DNA of 64,000 nt from Streptomyces griseus (GCF_900460065.1 NZ_UAVD01000058.1:26038-90037), one strand, 5' to 3'; counted from the first letter of the stretch, positions 8,260 to 16,887 are shown. Notes: a model not told the origin generated them from the letters alone. Program-made: numbers and translations.

Positions 8260-8328
8260 TTCGGCATTCGGCTCCCGCACGGTCATGTCCGGGGGTTTAT
8301 CGGAAGCCAGAAGGCAGGAAACGAACCT

Positions 8329-9141
8329 ATGCGACAGGTCACTCGTAAAGGCCTGATCACCATGGCGGCTGCGGGCGGAGTGCTCGCGCTGAGTGGCGGA
8401 TACGCCCACGCCGACTCCGGGGCGGCCGGTACCGCCGCCGGCTCACCGGGCGTGCTGTCCGGCAACTCGGTCCAGGTCCCGATCGACGTCCCGGTCAACG
8501 TCTGCGGCAACTCCGCCAGCGTCGGCGGGCTGCTCAACCCCGTCTTCGGCAACGAATGCGGAAACGGATCAGCAGAATCCGACCACTCCGGGAACCGCTC
8601 GGCGGCTCCCCAGGAGCGCTCGGCCCAGGGAGGCTCCGGAAACGGCGCCCGGGCCGGCGACACCACCGCATCGGACGGGCACAGCGGCACGTCGGACCGG
8701 CACTCCGAGCCCGGCACCGGACGTCACCGGGCCCCGGGCGGCGGCGCCACCGCCGAGGGGACCGCCCAGGGCTCGCCCGGCATCCTCTCCGGCAACCTGA
8801 TCCAGGCGCCGATCGACATCCCCGTGAACCTCTGCGGGAACAGCGTCACCGTCGGCGGACTGCTGAACCCGGTCTTCGGCAACGGCTGCTCCAACAACGC
8901 CGAGGTTCCGCCCCCGCCGCCCGAGCAGCCGGAGAAGCCCCCGGTCACGCCGGAGAAGCCGGTCGTCCCGCCGGCCAACCAGCCGCCCGAGCCGAACGCC
9001 CCCGAGACGCAGCACATCCCCGGGGAGCAGCTCGCGCAGACCGGTGGGGGCGGGCTCGAACTGCTCATCCCGGCCAGCGCCGGACTGCTGCTCGCCGGCG
9101 CGGGATCGGTTCTCTACCGTCGCTCGCGCAGCGCCGCCTGA
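8329..9141 (+). CDS. chpC: Long chaplin, sortase-anchored (ChpC-type)
   Basis: A 270-residue cell-wall-anchored chaplin. Signal peptide 1-28; chaplin domain 1 at ~35-78 (C59, C77); a hydrophilic linker; chaplin domain 2 at ~145-188 (C169, C187); a Pro/Glu-rich wall-spanning stretch; then the sorting signal LAQTG (235-239), a hydrophobic segment and a basic tail. Streptomyces class E sortases recognise LAXTG. It displays chaplin domains on the hyphal surface and is thought to seed short-chaplin assembly. The ATG has AGGAAA upstream. It could be named for another long chaplin, but adjacency to chpH supports chpC. Confidence 0.92.
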   Translation: MRQVTRKGLITMAAAGGVLALSGGYAHADSGAAGTAAGSPGVLSGNSVQVPIDVPVNVCGNSASVGGLLNPVFGNECGNGSAESDHSGNRSAAPQERSAQGGSGNGARAGDTTASDGHSGTSDRHSEPGTGRHRAPGGGATAEGTAQGSPGILSGNLIQAPIDIPVNLCGNSVTVGGLLNPVFGNGCSNNAEVPPPPPEQPEKPPVTPEKPVVPPANQPPEPNAPETQHIPGEQLAQTGGGGLELLIPASAGLLLAGAGSVLYRRSRSAA

Positions 9142-9177
9142 TCAGGGCGAGCGCGGCACGGCACGGCACGGACGAGA

Positions 9178-9207
9178 GAGCGGGCCCCGCGACCGCGGGG
9201 CCCGCTC
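9178..9207. terminator. Bidirectional hairpin terminator
   Basis: Perfect 13-bp GC-only-rich stem (9178-9190 with 9195-9207) and a 4-nt loop between convergent chpC and the DUF5703 gene. Confidence 0.75.
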
Positions 9208-9211
9208 CCTG

Positions 9212-9400
9212 TCACCAGGTGGCCCGCAGCTGACGGATGATCCGCCTGCGCAACCGCACCCTGCGGCTGCCGTCCCTGCGGAGCGTCAGGCGGTCCAGCT
9301 CCCAGTGCCCGTACTCGGCGTGGTCGGTCAGGAGTCGGGCCGCTTCCTTGCGGGAGACCCCGCGCGGCACGTACACGTCGACGAATTCGTATTCCGGCAT
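9212..9400 (-). CDS. DUF5703 family small protein
   Basis: A 62-residue basic protein starting MPEYEFVDVYVPRGVSRKEA and rich in Arg near its C-terminus. I recognise it as a conserved actinobacterial small protein family without known function. Codon usage is normal for the genome. It has no clear Shine-Dalgarno; CACAAT 7 nt upstream of the ATG could be a -10 for a leaderless mRNA. It diverges from the next gene with 47 bp between the starts. The charged sheet-helix-sheet look suggests a small cytoplasmic, possibly nucleic-acid-binding protein, but that is a guess. Confidence 0.75.
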   Translation of the reverse strand: MPEYEFVDVYVPRGVSRKEAARLLTDHAEYGHWELDRLTLRRDGSRRVRLRRRIIRQLRATW

Positions 9401-9434
9401 CGCATCTATTGTGCGGGCAGAGCCCCGGTACGGA

Positions 9435-9440
9435 TAGCGT
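9435..9440 (+). promoter_or_regulatory. -10 hexamer TAGCGT, leaderless
   Basis: TAGCGT ends 7 nt before the ATG at 9448 and no Shine-Dalgarno is present. Confidence 0.5.
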
Positions 9441-9447
9441 CTGCACT

Positions 9448-10086
9448 ATGTCTGATGCTGCGCAGCCCACCGCTGCCGAGGTACGTGCCGCCGCCGAGGC
9501 GGTCAAAGCCGCGATCGACCGTCACCTCGACGCGGTCGAACGCCGTACCGGGGACGACGACCCCGCCGTCTACGACGCGTTCAACGGCCTTGCCGCCGCC
9601 GCCGAGGTCTACGACGAACTCCTCTACGAGCGCTACGACGAAGTCACCCCCTTCGAGATCCCCGGCGCGGACGACTCCCTGCCCCCCTACGCCGGTCCCG
9701 CCGAGCCCAGCGCGCTCAGCGTCCTGATCCGGCGCGACTACGTGGTCGCGGAGCCCCCGCGGCTGCTCGCACAGGCACAGCGCCTCGCCGACCTCGACGC
9801 CGGACCGGGCGGCGGGCCGGACACGGCCCCGGTGGTCGGCACCAGCGTCCACGCGGCGCTCGGCGTGCTGTTCGGCGAGTACGAGCCGGACGAGATCGCC
9901 TCCCGGCACAAGGAGTTCGGCCTGGAGGAGGGCGACTCCACCCTCTGGGTCTCGGCCGGGGAGGCGCCTCCGGAGCCGGGGGAGTGGCTCGGCGCCCCGT
10001 TCGAGGACGCCGACCCCGAACTGGTGGTCTGCCGCTTCGACGTGAGCGCGGTCTTCGACGAGGAGGACGAGTCGGACGAGGACTAG
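9448..10086 (+). CDS. Conserved acidic protein of unknown function
   Basis: A 212-residue soluble protein, very acidic towards its C-terminus (ends in DEEDESDED). It has a helical N-terminal third (AAEVRAAAEAVKAAIDRHLDAVERR), a middle part with YDAFNGLAAAAEVYDELLYERYDEVTPFE, and no signal peptide, membrane segment or catalytic motif I can name. I do not recognise a characterised family. The ATG at 9448 was chosen over the in-frame GTG at 9409, which overlaps the promoter. Divergent from the DUF5703 gene; a shared promoter region suggests joint expression. Confidence 0.75.
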   Translation: MSDAAQPTAAEVRAAAEAVKAAIDRHLDAVERRTGDDDPAVYDAFNGLAAAAEVYDELLYERYDEVTPFEIPGADDSLPPYAGPAEPSALSVLIRRDYVVAEPPRLLAQAQRLADLDAGPGGGPDTAPVVGTSVHAALGVLFGEYEPDEIASRHKEFGLEEGDSTLWVSAGEAPPEPGEWLGAPFEDADPELVVCRFDVSAVFDEEDESDED

Positions 10087-10149
10087 GTCGTGTCCGCGAA
10101 ATCTCGTCCGGCCCGCGACGCCCGGCACGCACTCCCGCACCGGACATGA

Positions 10150-10188
10150 CGGTGGGGCCCCGGCGCACGGCGCACCGGGGCCCCACCG
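10150..10188. terminator. Bidirectional hairpin terminator
   Basis: 14-bp perfect stem (10150-10163 with 10175-10188) and an 11-nt loop between the convergent hypothetical gene and the RecD2-like gene. Confidence 0.75.
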
Positions 10189-10217
10189 CTGTCCGGTCCC
10201 GACCGGCCCGGGTCCGC

Positions 10218-12632
10218 TCAGGAGGCCGCGTCGGGCGTCGGGAGCGCCTCCAGCAGCGATCGCAGCCGGGTCGTCCGCTCCTGGGCCGGGACCCGCGCCA
10301 CCGCGTGCGCCAGCGCCTGGTCCACCCCGTGCACCACAGACAGATGCCGCTCGCCCCGGCCGAACGCGGTGTACACCCAGGGCCGGCTCAGCCCCTGCGC
10401 GGCGTCGCCCGGCAGCACCACGACCGCGGCGGGCCAGCGCATCCCGGCCGCCTGGTGGGCGCTGAGAGCCCAGCCGTGCCGCACCGACGACTCCACCCGC
10501 TCCTGCGGTACGACGACGGGGACGCCCCCGCAGTCCAGCCGCAGCCCCTCGGCGTCGGCCGAGCGCACCACGCCGGGCACCGTCCGCCCGGGCGCGGGCA
10601 CATGGACCACGCGGTCGCCCGGGTCGAACCCGCCGAACCGGCCGGGGCCCGGGTTGAGCCGCTGCTTCAGCGCCTCGTTCAACGCCCTCGTCCCGGCGGC
10701 CCCGCCGTGGCCCACCGTGATCACCTGGGTCTCCCCGGCGGGGATGGAGAAGGCCCGGGGCACCGAGTCGGCGACCAGCTGCACGGTGCGGTGGACGGCC
10801 TCGCCCGCGTCGCGGACCGGGACGATCACCACCTCCTTGCCCGGGGCGTCGACCTGATGCAGCTCGCCGATGCCGATACCGGAGACCAGCTCGCCGATCG
10901 GCCCGGGGTCCGGGGTGCGGGAGACGACCTGCGGGCAGGCGTGGGAGGCCAGCACATCGGCGAACACCCGCCCGGCGCCCGCGGAGCCCAGCACGCCCGG
11001 GTCGCCGCTCAGCACCAGCCGGGCGCCGTCGGCCAGCGCCTCGACCAGGACCGCCGCGCTCTCCACGTCCAGCTGCGGGGCGTCCAGCACGACCAGCAGG
11101 TCCAGGGCGAGCGTCCCGTCCTCGTCCCGGCCGGGGCCCTGCGCTCCGGACAGCAGCCCGGCCAGGGTGACCGCCGTGTCCGGATCGCCGGTGGCCGCCG
11201 CGAGCCGACGGCGGCCGTCCTCGCTGTGCGTGGCGCCCAGGGCCCGCAGCCCCAGGCCGCGCGCCGCCGCGATCAGGGCGGCCGGCTCGGCCCGCGCCGC
11301 CTCGCCGCCGCTGTGCGCGACCAGCCCGGCCGCGGCGGCCGTCCGGATCAGCTCGGCGGCCGAGGGGCCGGGGGCGGAGGCCGCCGCCTCCGACCAGTCG
11401 GCGGCCTTCTCACAGGCGTTGACCAGCCGGGCCAGACCGTCGGCGAGACTCTCCTCGGCCAGCGCGTAGCGGTCGAGGCCCAGCAGCACCTGGACCGGCT
11501 CCCGGTCCGGCTCGGCGTCCTCGGCGAGGCCCACCCCGTCCGCTTCGCCGTCCGCCGCCTCGGTCTCGTCCGGCTCCAGGTCCCCGCCCTCCTGGAAGAT
11601 CAGGGCGACGCCCTCCTCGACGGCGTCCCGCACCGCCGCGTCCGGGTCGCCCACCGCACGCTCGGCGAGCGCCGCCCGTACGGTGTCGGCGTCCAGCGCC
11701 GTGTGGCCCTGGAGGGCGGCGCGCTCCAGCACCCAGCCGACCAGCGCCGCCGTCCTGCGGCCGTCGTCGGGGCCGCAGTCGGCGCCCAGCAGGGCCCGGG
11801 CGAAGCCGTCGGCCTGCTCGGGCCGCACGCCGGGCACCCCCAGCAGCTGCCAGGGGTCGGCGCGCAGCAGCTCGGCCGCCTGCTCGCCGAGCGCGCCGAC
11901 GGCCGCGCGGGCCAGCGCCTCGGGCGCGCCGCCCTCCACGAGCACCGAGCGCACCGCGTCCAGGGCCTCGGGGGAGGTGGCCCGGGGCGTCGGGGCGGCG
12001 GCGGGGGACCGGCGTGGCTGCGCGGCGGCCGGAGCGGGACGCTGGGGAGCGGGGGCCGGGGCGGGCGAGTCGAAGAACTGGCTCCCGGCCTTCTCGCCGC
12101 TCTCCACGGCCCGTACGGCCGCGAGCAGATCGGCGGCCTTGCCGCTCAGACCGGTGCCGGCGGCGATGGGCGCGACCTTCGCCGCCTTGCGCTGCTCGAT
12201 CCGCTCCCGCAGCTCGCGCTGGGCGGCCAGCTCGGCCTGCGCCTCCGAGAGCTCGGGGGCGGGCGCTGCTTCGGAGTCCGGGCCGTCGGTGGGCGCTGCT
12301 TCGGAGTCCGGGCTCCCGGCGGACTCGGCGTCGGCGTCCGGGCCCTCGGCCGACACCTCGGCGGGCGCCTCCCCGGTGGCGGAAGCCGCGTCCCCGTCCC
12401 CGGGGGCTCCGTCCTCCGTGTCGGACACGTCGCCCGGGTGGTCCTCCGACGCGGCCGCCTCCGCCGCGGGCTCCCCGGCGCCCGCCGCCCGGCCCGGCGG
12501 CTCGGCGGCTCCGGGCGCTTCGGGCGCGTCGGCGTGCGCAGGGCCCTCGGCACCGGCCTCCGGCGGCGACACGGCGTCCTGTGGTGTGTCCGTGCCGACG
12601 GTGCCGGGGGTCTCCCCGGGATGCGCAGTCAC
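10218..12632 (-). CDS. RecD2-like helix-hairpin-helix protein with degenerate ATPase motifs
   Basis: An 804-residue protein. Residues 1-215 are low-complexity, rich in Ala, Pro, Glu and Gly. Residues ~220-345 resemble the HhH domains of RecD2, and ~420-780 resemble its helicase core. The nucleotide site looks eroded. The Walker A position reads VAHSGGEAARAE (438-449) instead of GGPGTGKT. Walker B reads VVLDAPQLD, lacking the DE glutamate. The GDPxQLPSVG motif reads GDPGVLGSAG, lacking the Gln. A motif VI arginine remains (VYTAFGRGERHLS). It is therefore probably a non-hydrolysing DNA-binding relative. The ATG overlaps the stop of the aldo/keto reductase gene upstream. Confidence 0.8.
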   Translation of the reverse strand: MTAHPGETPGTVGTDTPQDAVSPPEAGAEGPAHADAPEAPGAAEPPGRAAGAGEPAAEAAASEDHPGDVSDTEDGAPGDGDAASATGEAPAEVSAEGPDADAESAGSPDSEAAPTDGPDSEAAPAPELSEAQAELAAQRELRERIEQRKAAKVAPIAAGTGLSGKAADLLAAVRAVESGEKAGSQFFDSPAPAPAPQRPAPAAAQPRRSPAAAPTPRATSPEALDAVRSVLVEGGAPEALARAAVGALGEQAAELLRADPWQLLGVPGVRPEQADGFARALLGADCGPDDGRRTAALVGWVLERAALQGHTALDADTVRAALAERAVGDPDAAVRDAVEEGVALIFQEGGDLEPDETEAADGEADGVGLAEDAEPDREPVQVLLGLDRYALAEESLADGLARLVNACEKAADWSEAAASAPGPSAAELIRTAAAAGLVAHSGGEAARAEPAALIAAARGLGLRALGATHSEDGRRRLAAATGDPDTAVTLAGLLSGAQGPGRDEDGTLALDLLVVLDAPQLDVESAAVLVEALADGARLVLSGDPGVLGSAGAGRVFADVLASHACPQVVSRTPDPGPIGELVSGIGIGELHQVDAPGKEVVIVPVRDAGEAVHRTVQLVADSVPRAFSIPAGETQVITVGHGGAAGTRALNEALKQRLNPGPGRFGGFDPGDRVVHVPAPGRTVPGVVRSADAEGLRLDCGGVPVVVPQERVESSVRHGWALSAHQAAGMRWPAAVVVLPGDAAQGLSRPWVYTAFGRGERHLSVVHGVDQALAHAVARVPAQERTTRLRSLLEALPTPDAAS
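12261..12313. repeat. 23-bp direct repeat inside the RecD2-like gene
   Basis: Two perfect 23-bp copies (12261-12283 and 12291-12313) with a 30-bp period encode the repeated PDSEAAP units of the disordered N-terminal region. This is an in-frame repeat that could vary in copy number between strains. Confidence 0.75.
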
Positions 12633-13612
12633 AGCGTGCTCCAGTCCTGGTCGGGATAGCGGTGCACGGGCGCCGACACATCGTCGAGCGCCTGGCAGAT
12701 CTCGTAGGGAAGACTAAGCGCCTCCACCGACAAAGCCTCCGCGAGCTGCCCGGCGTTGCGCGCGCCGATGATCGGCGCGGCCACCCCGGGCCGGTCCCGG
12801 ACCCAGGCCAGCGCCACCTGGAGCGGGCTCGTCGCCAGGCCGTCGGCCGCCGTCGCCACCGCGTCGGTGATCCGGGCCGCCGCGTCGTCGAGATACGGCT
12901 CGACGAACGGGGCGAGCCGCTCGGACGCGCCCCGGGAGTCGGACGGGGTGCCCTGGCGGTACTTGCCGGTGAGCACGCCGCGCCCCAGCGGCGAGGACGG
13001 CAGCAGCCCGACCCCCAGGTCCAGCGCGGCGGGCAGCACCTCGCGCTCGATGCCCCGCTGGAGCAGCGAGTACTCCATCTGCGTACTGGCCAGCCGGGTG
13101 CGCACCCCGGGGGCGGCGAGCTGCCAGGTGGCGGCCTTCGCCAGCTGCCAGCCGCAGAAGTTCGACACGCCCGCGTAGCGGACGCGGCCGGAGGACACGG
13201 CCAGGTCCACCGCCTGGAGCGTCTCCTCCAGCGGGGTCTCCGGGTCGAAGGCGTGGACCTGCCACAGGTCCACGTAATCCGTGCCGAGGCGCTCCAGGGA
13301 CGCGTCCAGAGCGGCCAGGAGGTGCCCGCGCGAACCGTTGAAGCGGCGACAGGGGTCCGCGACGCTGCCCGCCTTCGTGGCGAGGACCAGATCCTGACGG
13401 GGGACCAGGCTCCCGACGAGCCGCCCGAGCAGGTACTCGGCCTCGCCGCCCCCGTACACGTCGGCGGTGTCCACCAGGGTGCCGCCCGCGTCCCAGAAGG
13501 CCTTGAGCTGGTCGGCGGCGTCGTGCTCGTCCGTGTCCCGGCCCCAGGTGAGGGTGCCGAGCCCGATCCGGGACACGCGAAGGCCGGTACGGCCGAGATG
13601 CCTCTGCTCCAT
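12629..13612 (-). CDS. Aldo/keto reductase
   Basis: A 327-residue NADPH-dependent oxidoreductase. The complete tetrad is visible: D48 (LVDTADVYGGG), Y53, K80 (LATKAG) and H120 (LWQVHAFD). The C-terminal phosphate-binding stretch includes IIGARN. It reduces an aldehyde or ketone of unknown identity. It is the first gene of a two-gene unit: its stop codon overlaps the ATG of the RecD2-like gene. That coupling is unexpected for the two functions. Confidence 0.9.
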   Translation of the reverse strand: MEQRHLGRTGLRVSRIGLGTLTWGRDTDEHDAADQLKAFWDAGGTLVDTADVYGGGEAEYLLGRLVGSLVPRQDLVLATKAGSVADPCRRFNGSRGHLLAALDASLERLGTDYVDLWQVHAFDPETPLEETLQAVDLAVSSGRVRYAGVSNFCGWQLAKAATWQLAAPGVRTRLASTQMEYSLLQRGIEREVLPAALDLGVGLLPSSPLGRGVLTGKYRQGTPSDSRGASERLAPFVEPYLDDAAARITDAVATAADGLATSPLQVALAWVRDRPGVAAPIIGARNAGQLAEALSVEALSLPYEICQALDDVSAPVHRYPDQDWSTL

Positions 13613-13705
13613 GGGCGCTGAGATTACTGGCCGGGACCGCGCCGGGTGGAGGGCCTGTGGACAACCGGAGGTCCGCCGGGCCTGCCGGATCTCCGTCGCC
13701 CGCGC

Positions 13706-13740
13706 TAGAGTCCGGGGAAAGGGACGTTACTGATCAGTAA
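13706..13740 (+). promoter_or_regulatory. Promoter with perfect palindromic (TetR-type) operator
   Basis: A -10 hexamer TAGAGT (13706-13711) is followed by TTACTGATCAGTAA (13727-13740), a perfect 14-bp palindrome centred at 13733.5. The ribosome site and ATG at 13752 follow, so a bound protein would block early transcription. The shape and sequence are typical of TetR-family operators. No TetR gene is adjacent. Confidence 0.6.
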
Positions 13741-13751
13741 GGGGAGCGGTT

Positions 13752-14801
13752 ATGCGGCTCGGCATCAATCTCGGTTACTGGGGCGCCGGCATGGACGGCG
13801 ACAACCTCGCCGTCGCGCAGGAGGCCGACCGGCTCGGCTACGACGTCTGCTGGGCGGCCGAGGCGTACGGCTCCGACGCCCCGACCGTGCTGACCTGGGT
13901 CGCGGCCCAGACCGAGTCGATCGACGTCGGCTCCGCCATCATGCAGATCCCGGCCCGCCAGCCCACCATGACGGCGATGACCGCCGCGACCCTCGACTCG
14001 CTGTCCGGCGGACGCTTCCGCCTCGGCCTCGGGGTCTCGGGCCCGCAGGTCTCCGAGGGCTGGTACGGCGTGAAGTTCGACAAGCCGCTGGCCCGCACCC
14101 GGGAGTACGTGGAGATCGTCCGCAAGGCCATGACCCGCGAGCGCGTCGCGTACGAGGGCGCGCACTGGACGCTGCCGCTGCCCGACGGCCCCGGCAAGCC
14201 GATCAAGCTCACCGTGCACCCCCAGCGCGAGCACATCCCGCTCTACATCGCCGCGATCGGCCCCAAGAACCTGGAGCAGACCGGCGAGATCGCCGACGGC
14301 GCCCTGCTGATCTTCCCCTCCGCCGAGCATCTGGAGGAGACCGCGATCCAGCCGCTGCGCGCGGGCCGCGAGAAGGCGGGCAAGACCATGGAGGGCTTCG
14401 ACGTCAGCCCGACGCTGCCGCTCGCCGTCGGCGACGACGTGATCGGCCTCGCCGACATGTTCCGCCCGTACACCGCGCTGTACGTCGGCGGGATGGGCAG
14501 CCGGAAGCAGAACTTCTACAACCAGCTCGCCCAGCGCATGGGGTACGAGAAGGAGGCGGCCGAGATCCAGGACAAGTACCTGGACGGGGACAAGGCCGGG
14601 GCCGCCGCGGCCGTACCGCACCAGCTGATCGACCAGACCGCGCTGCTCGGTCCCGTCGAGCGGATCGCCGAGCGGATCCAGGCCTACGCCGCGGCGGGGG
14701 TGACCACGCTCAACCTCGCCCCGGCCGGCTTCACCCTGGAGGAGCGGCTCACCGCCCTGCGCGCCGGCACGGACGCCCTGGAGCGCTCCGGGCTGGCCTG
14801 A
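13752..14801 (+). CDS. LLM-class F420-dependent oxidoreductase
   Basis: A 349-residue luciferase-like TIM-barrel protein. It has the N-terminal RLGINLGYWG strand, the SAIMQIPARQPTMTAMTAATLDSLSGGRF region typical of F420-binding family members, and a C-terminal LNLAPAG. It probably uses F420H2 (or FMN) to reduce or hydroxylate an unknown substrate. The ATG at 13752 has GGGAGC upstream. The palindrome at 13727-13740 suggests tight induction by a small molecule. A hairpin follows the gene. Confidence 0.85.
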   Translation: MRLGINLGYWGAGMDGDNLAVAQEADRLGYDVCWAAEAYGSDAPTVLTWVAAQTESIDVGSAIMQIPARQPTMTAMTAATLDSLSGGRFRLGLGVSGPQVSEGWYGVKFDKPLARTREYVEIVRKAMTRERVAYEGAHWTLPLPDGPGKPIKLTVHPQREHIPLYIAAIGPKNLEQTGEIADGALLIFPSAEHLEETAIQPLRAGREKAGKTMEGFDVSPTLPLAVGDDVIGLADMFRPYTALYVGGMGSRKQNFYNQLAQRMGYEKEAAEIQDKYLDGDKAGAAAAVPHQLIDQTALLGPVERIAERIQAYAAAGVTTLNLAPAGFTLEERLTALRAGTDALERSGLA

Positions 14802-14828
14802 CGGGTCCCCTGGTCCCGGGACAGCACT

Positions 14829-14871
14829 ACGGCCGTGGTGGGGGCTCGGGGGTCCTCCCCGCCACGGCCGT
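14829..14871 (+). terminator. Hairpin terminator after LLM gene
   Basis: ACGGCCGTGG (14829-14838) pairs with CCACGGCCGT (14862-14871). The 23-nt loop contains a further G-run and C-run that can pair. Confidence 0.65.
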
Positions 14872-15032
14872 CACCCGGAACAACGCAGTCCGCGCCCAAG
14901 GGTTACGCGGCCGGTGACCGCTGTTCCCGGCCGCTCCGGTTGCCGATCGGCCCGAGGCGCTTTTGACTCTTTCTGCGCACTACTGCTCCGCGGACTCGGG
15001 CTCCGCGGGCAACGGGTACGGAGGTGGCCGTC

Positions 15033-15821
15033 ATGCTCTCAGCGCAGACCCTGTTCCAGGAGATCCTGGACGACGACGAGTCCTACCGTCTCTTCTGTTC
15101 CATCGCCGCCAGCGGTGAGGCCCAGGGTGGCTGGGAGAACGCCCGCATCGCCGCCCTCGTCCCGGAGAGCGGCCGTGACCTGGCCCCCAAGATCGTCCGG
15201 CACGGCGCCGACGAGGACAAGCACGGCCGCATCTTCAACGCGCTCCTGAAGAAGCGCGGCCTCCCGCCCGTCGAGGTCCCGCCGGAGACCGACTACACGA
15301 TGCTCCTGGAACAGCAGGGCATCGGGCTCGCGCACTCCCGGCTGCGCGGCGAGCAGCGGCTCAGCGAACGCGACATCATCACCTATCTGGCCCACAGCCG
15401 CGTCACCGAGCAGCGCGCCTCCGAGCAGATGCGCCTGCTGCGCCGGTACTTCGCCGACCACCCCGACATCGGCCGCGCGGTGAAGATGATCTCCCACGAC
15501 GAGGACAACCACCTCGCCTACTGCCACGAGGAACTCCTCCGCCTCGCCCGCGCCGGACACGGCCGGACCATCCAGCGGATCATGCGCGAGTGCGCCCTGG
15601 CCGAGATCCGGGTCTACCGCGACGTGAGCCTCGCCGTGATGGCCAACATGGGGCGCGTGCTGGGCTGGTCCCGCCCCAAGGCCGCCGTGCTCGCCGCGGG
15701 CATCCACGCGGTGTACGCGTACGAGCGCCTCGTCGGCTGGCGGCGCATGGTCACCCTGGAGATGCCGCGGCGGCGCGACGCGCTCGGCGGCCCCGTCGCA
15801 CCGGAGCACGAGTTCGCCTGA
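15033..15821 (+). CDS. Ferritin-like di-iron domain protein
   Basis: A 262-residue mostly helical protein. The iron motifs E61-D-K-H64, E126 (in SRVTEQRAS) and E157-D-N-H160 fit the paired ExxH pattern of ferritin-like four-helix bundles. It may act as an oxidase or oxygenase, or bind iron; the reaction is unknown. The ATG at 15033 lies 8 nt after a strong GGAGG (15020-15024). A GTG at 15024 overlaps that site and is rejected. It stands alone, with CorA convergent downstream. Confidence 0.85.
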   Translation: MLSAQTLFQEILDDDESYRLFCSIAASGEAQGGWENARIAALVPESGRDLAPKIVRHGADEDKHGRIFNALLKKRGLPPVEVPPETDYTMLLEQQGIGLAHSRLRGEQRLSERDIITYLAHSRVTEQRASEQMRLLRRYFADHPDIGRAVKMISHDEDNHLAYCHEELLRLARAGHGRTIQRIMRECALAEIRVYRDVSLAVMANMGRVLGWSRPKAAVLAAGIHAVYAYERLVGWRRMVTLEMPRRRDALGGPVAPEHEFA

Positions 15822-15847
15822 GGGCCCGGACCGGGTCCGCCGGGCGC

Positions 15848-16840
15848 TCAGAGCCAGCCGCGCCGCTTGAACAGCCGGTAGAGACCGAACACGGCGCACC
15901 CCATCAGGCCGACCACCGCCGGGTAGGTCCACACCCAGTGCAGTTCGGGCATGTGGTCGAAGTTCATGCCGTAGACGCCCGCCACCATCGTCGGGACCGC
16001 GGCCATGGCCGCCCAGGCGGAGATCTTGCGCATGTCGTCGTTCTGCCGCACGCCCATCTGGGCAAGATGCGCCGAAAGAATGTCCGAAAGAAGCCGGTCC
16101 AACCCTTCCACCTGCTCGTTGGCGCGCGTCAGATGGTCGGCGACGTCCCGGAAGAACGGCTGCGCGTGCTCGTGGACGAACGGCACGCCCGCGCCCGCGA
16201 GCCGGGCCATCGGAGCGGTCAGCGGTCCGGCCGCCCGGCGGAACTCCAGCACCTGCCGCTTGAAGGTGTAGATCCGGGCCGCGGTGTTCTTCGAGTCGCC
16301 GCCGCTCGGGGCGAACACCTGCGCCTCCAGCTCCTCCAGGTCGAGCTGGAGCTCACCGGCGACGTCCATGTAGTGGTCCACGACGGCGTCGCTGACCGCG
16401 TACAGCACCGCCGTCGGGCCGTGCTTCAGCACCTCGGGCTCGGCCTCCAGCCGGCGGCGCACGGCCGCCAGCGGGGCCCCCTCGCCGTGCCGGACCGTCA
16501 CCACGAACGAGTCGCCTATGAAGACCATCAGCTCGTCGGCGCTGACCGTGTCGCTCTCGGGCTCGTAGACGATCGGCTTGAGCACCGCGAACAGGGAGTC
16601 GTCGTAGACCTCCAGCTTGGGCCGCTGATGGGCCCGCAGCGCGTCCTCCACGGCCAGCGGATGCAGCCCGAACTCGTCCCGTACGCGGTCGAACTCCTCC
16701 TCCGTCGGCTCGTGCAGCCCGATCCACAGGAACGCCTCCCGTGCGGCCCGCGCCTCGTCCAGGGCGTCGGAGAAGTCGTCGGGCCGTTCGGTGCGGCGCC
16801 CGTCCCGGTAGATGGCACAGTCCACGATCACGGCGGGCAT
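15848..16840 (-). CDS. corA: CorA-family magnesium/cobalt transporter
   Basis: A 330-residue protein with a large cytoplasmic N-terminal domain and two C-terminal membrane helices. The selectivity motif YGMN lies at 290-293 and the protein ends in a basic tail KRRGWL. It forms a pentameric Mg2+ channel. Start ATG 16840 has GGGGAAG upstream. The frame is open to 17659 but that part is antisense to the phosphatase gene. Divergent from the histidine phosphatase (54 bp gap). Confidence 0.92.
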   Translation of the reverse strand: MPAVIVDCAIYRDGRRTERPDDFSDALDEARAAREAFLWIGLHEPTEEEFDRVRDEFGLHPLAVEDALRAHQRPKLEVYDDSLFAVLKPIVYEPESDTVSADELMVFIGDSFVVTVRHGEGAPLAAVRRRLEAEPEVLKHGPTAVLYAVSDAVVDHYMDVAGELQLDLEELEAQVFAPSGGDSKNTAARIYTFKRQVLEFRRAAGPLTAPMARLAGAGVPFVHEHAQPFFRDVADHLTRANEQVEGLDRLLSDILSAHLAQMGVRQNDDMRKISAWAAMAAVPTMVAGVYGMNFDHMPELHWVWTYPAVVGLMGCAVFGLYRLFKRRGWL

Positions 16841-16881
16841 TCTTCCCCGAGATCGGCTCCCGCGCACCTCGGCCTCCCCTC

Positions 16882-16887
16882 TACGCT
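16882..16887 (+). promoter_or_regulatory. -10 hexamer TACGCT, leaderless
   Basis: TACGCT ends 7 nt before the ATG at 16895; no Shine-Dalgarno. Confidence 0.55.
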
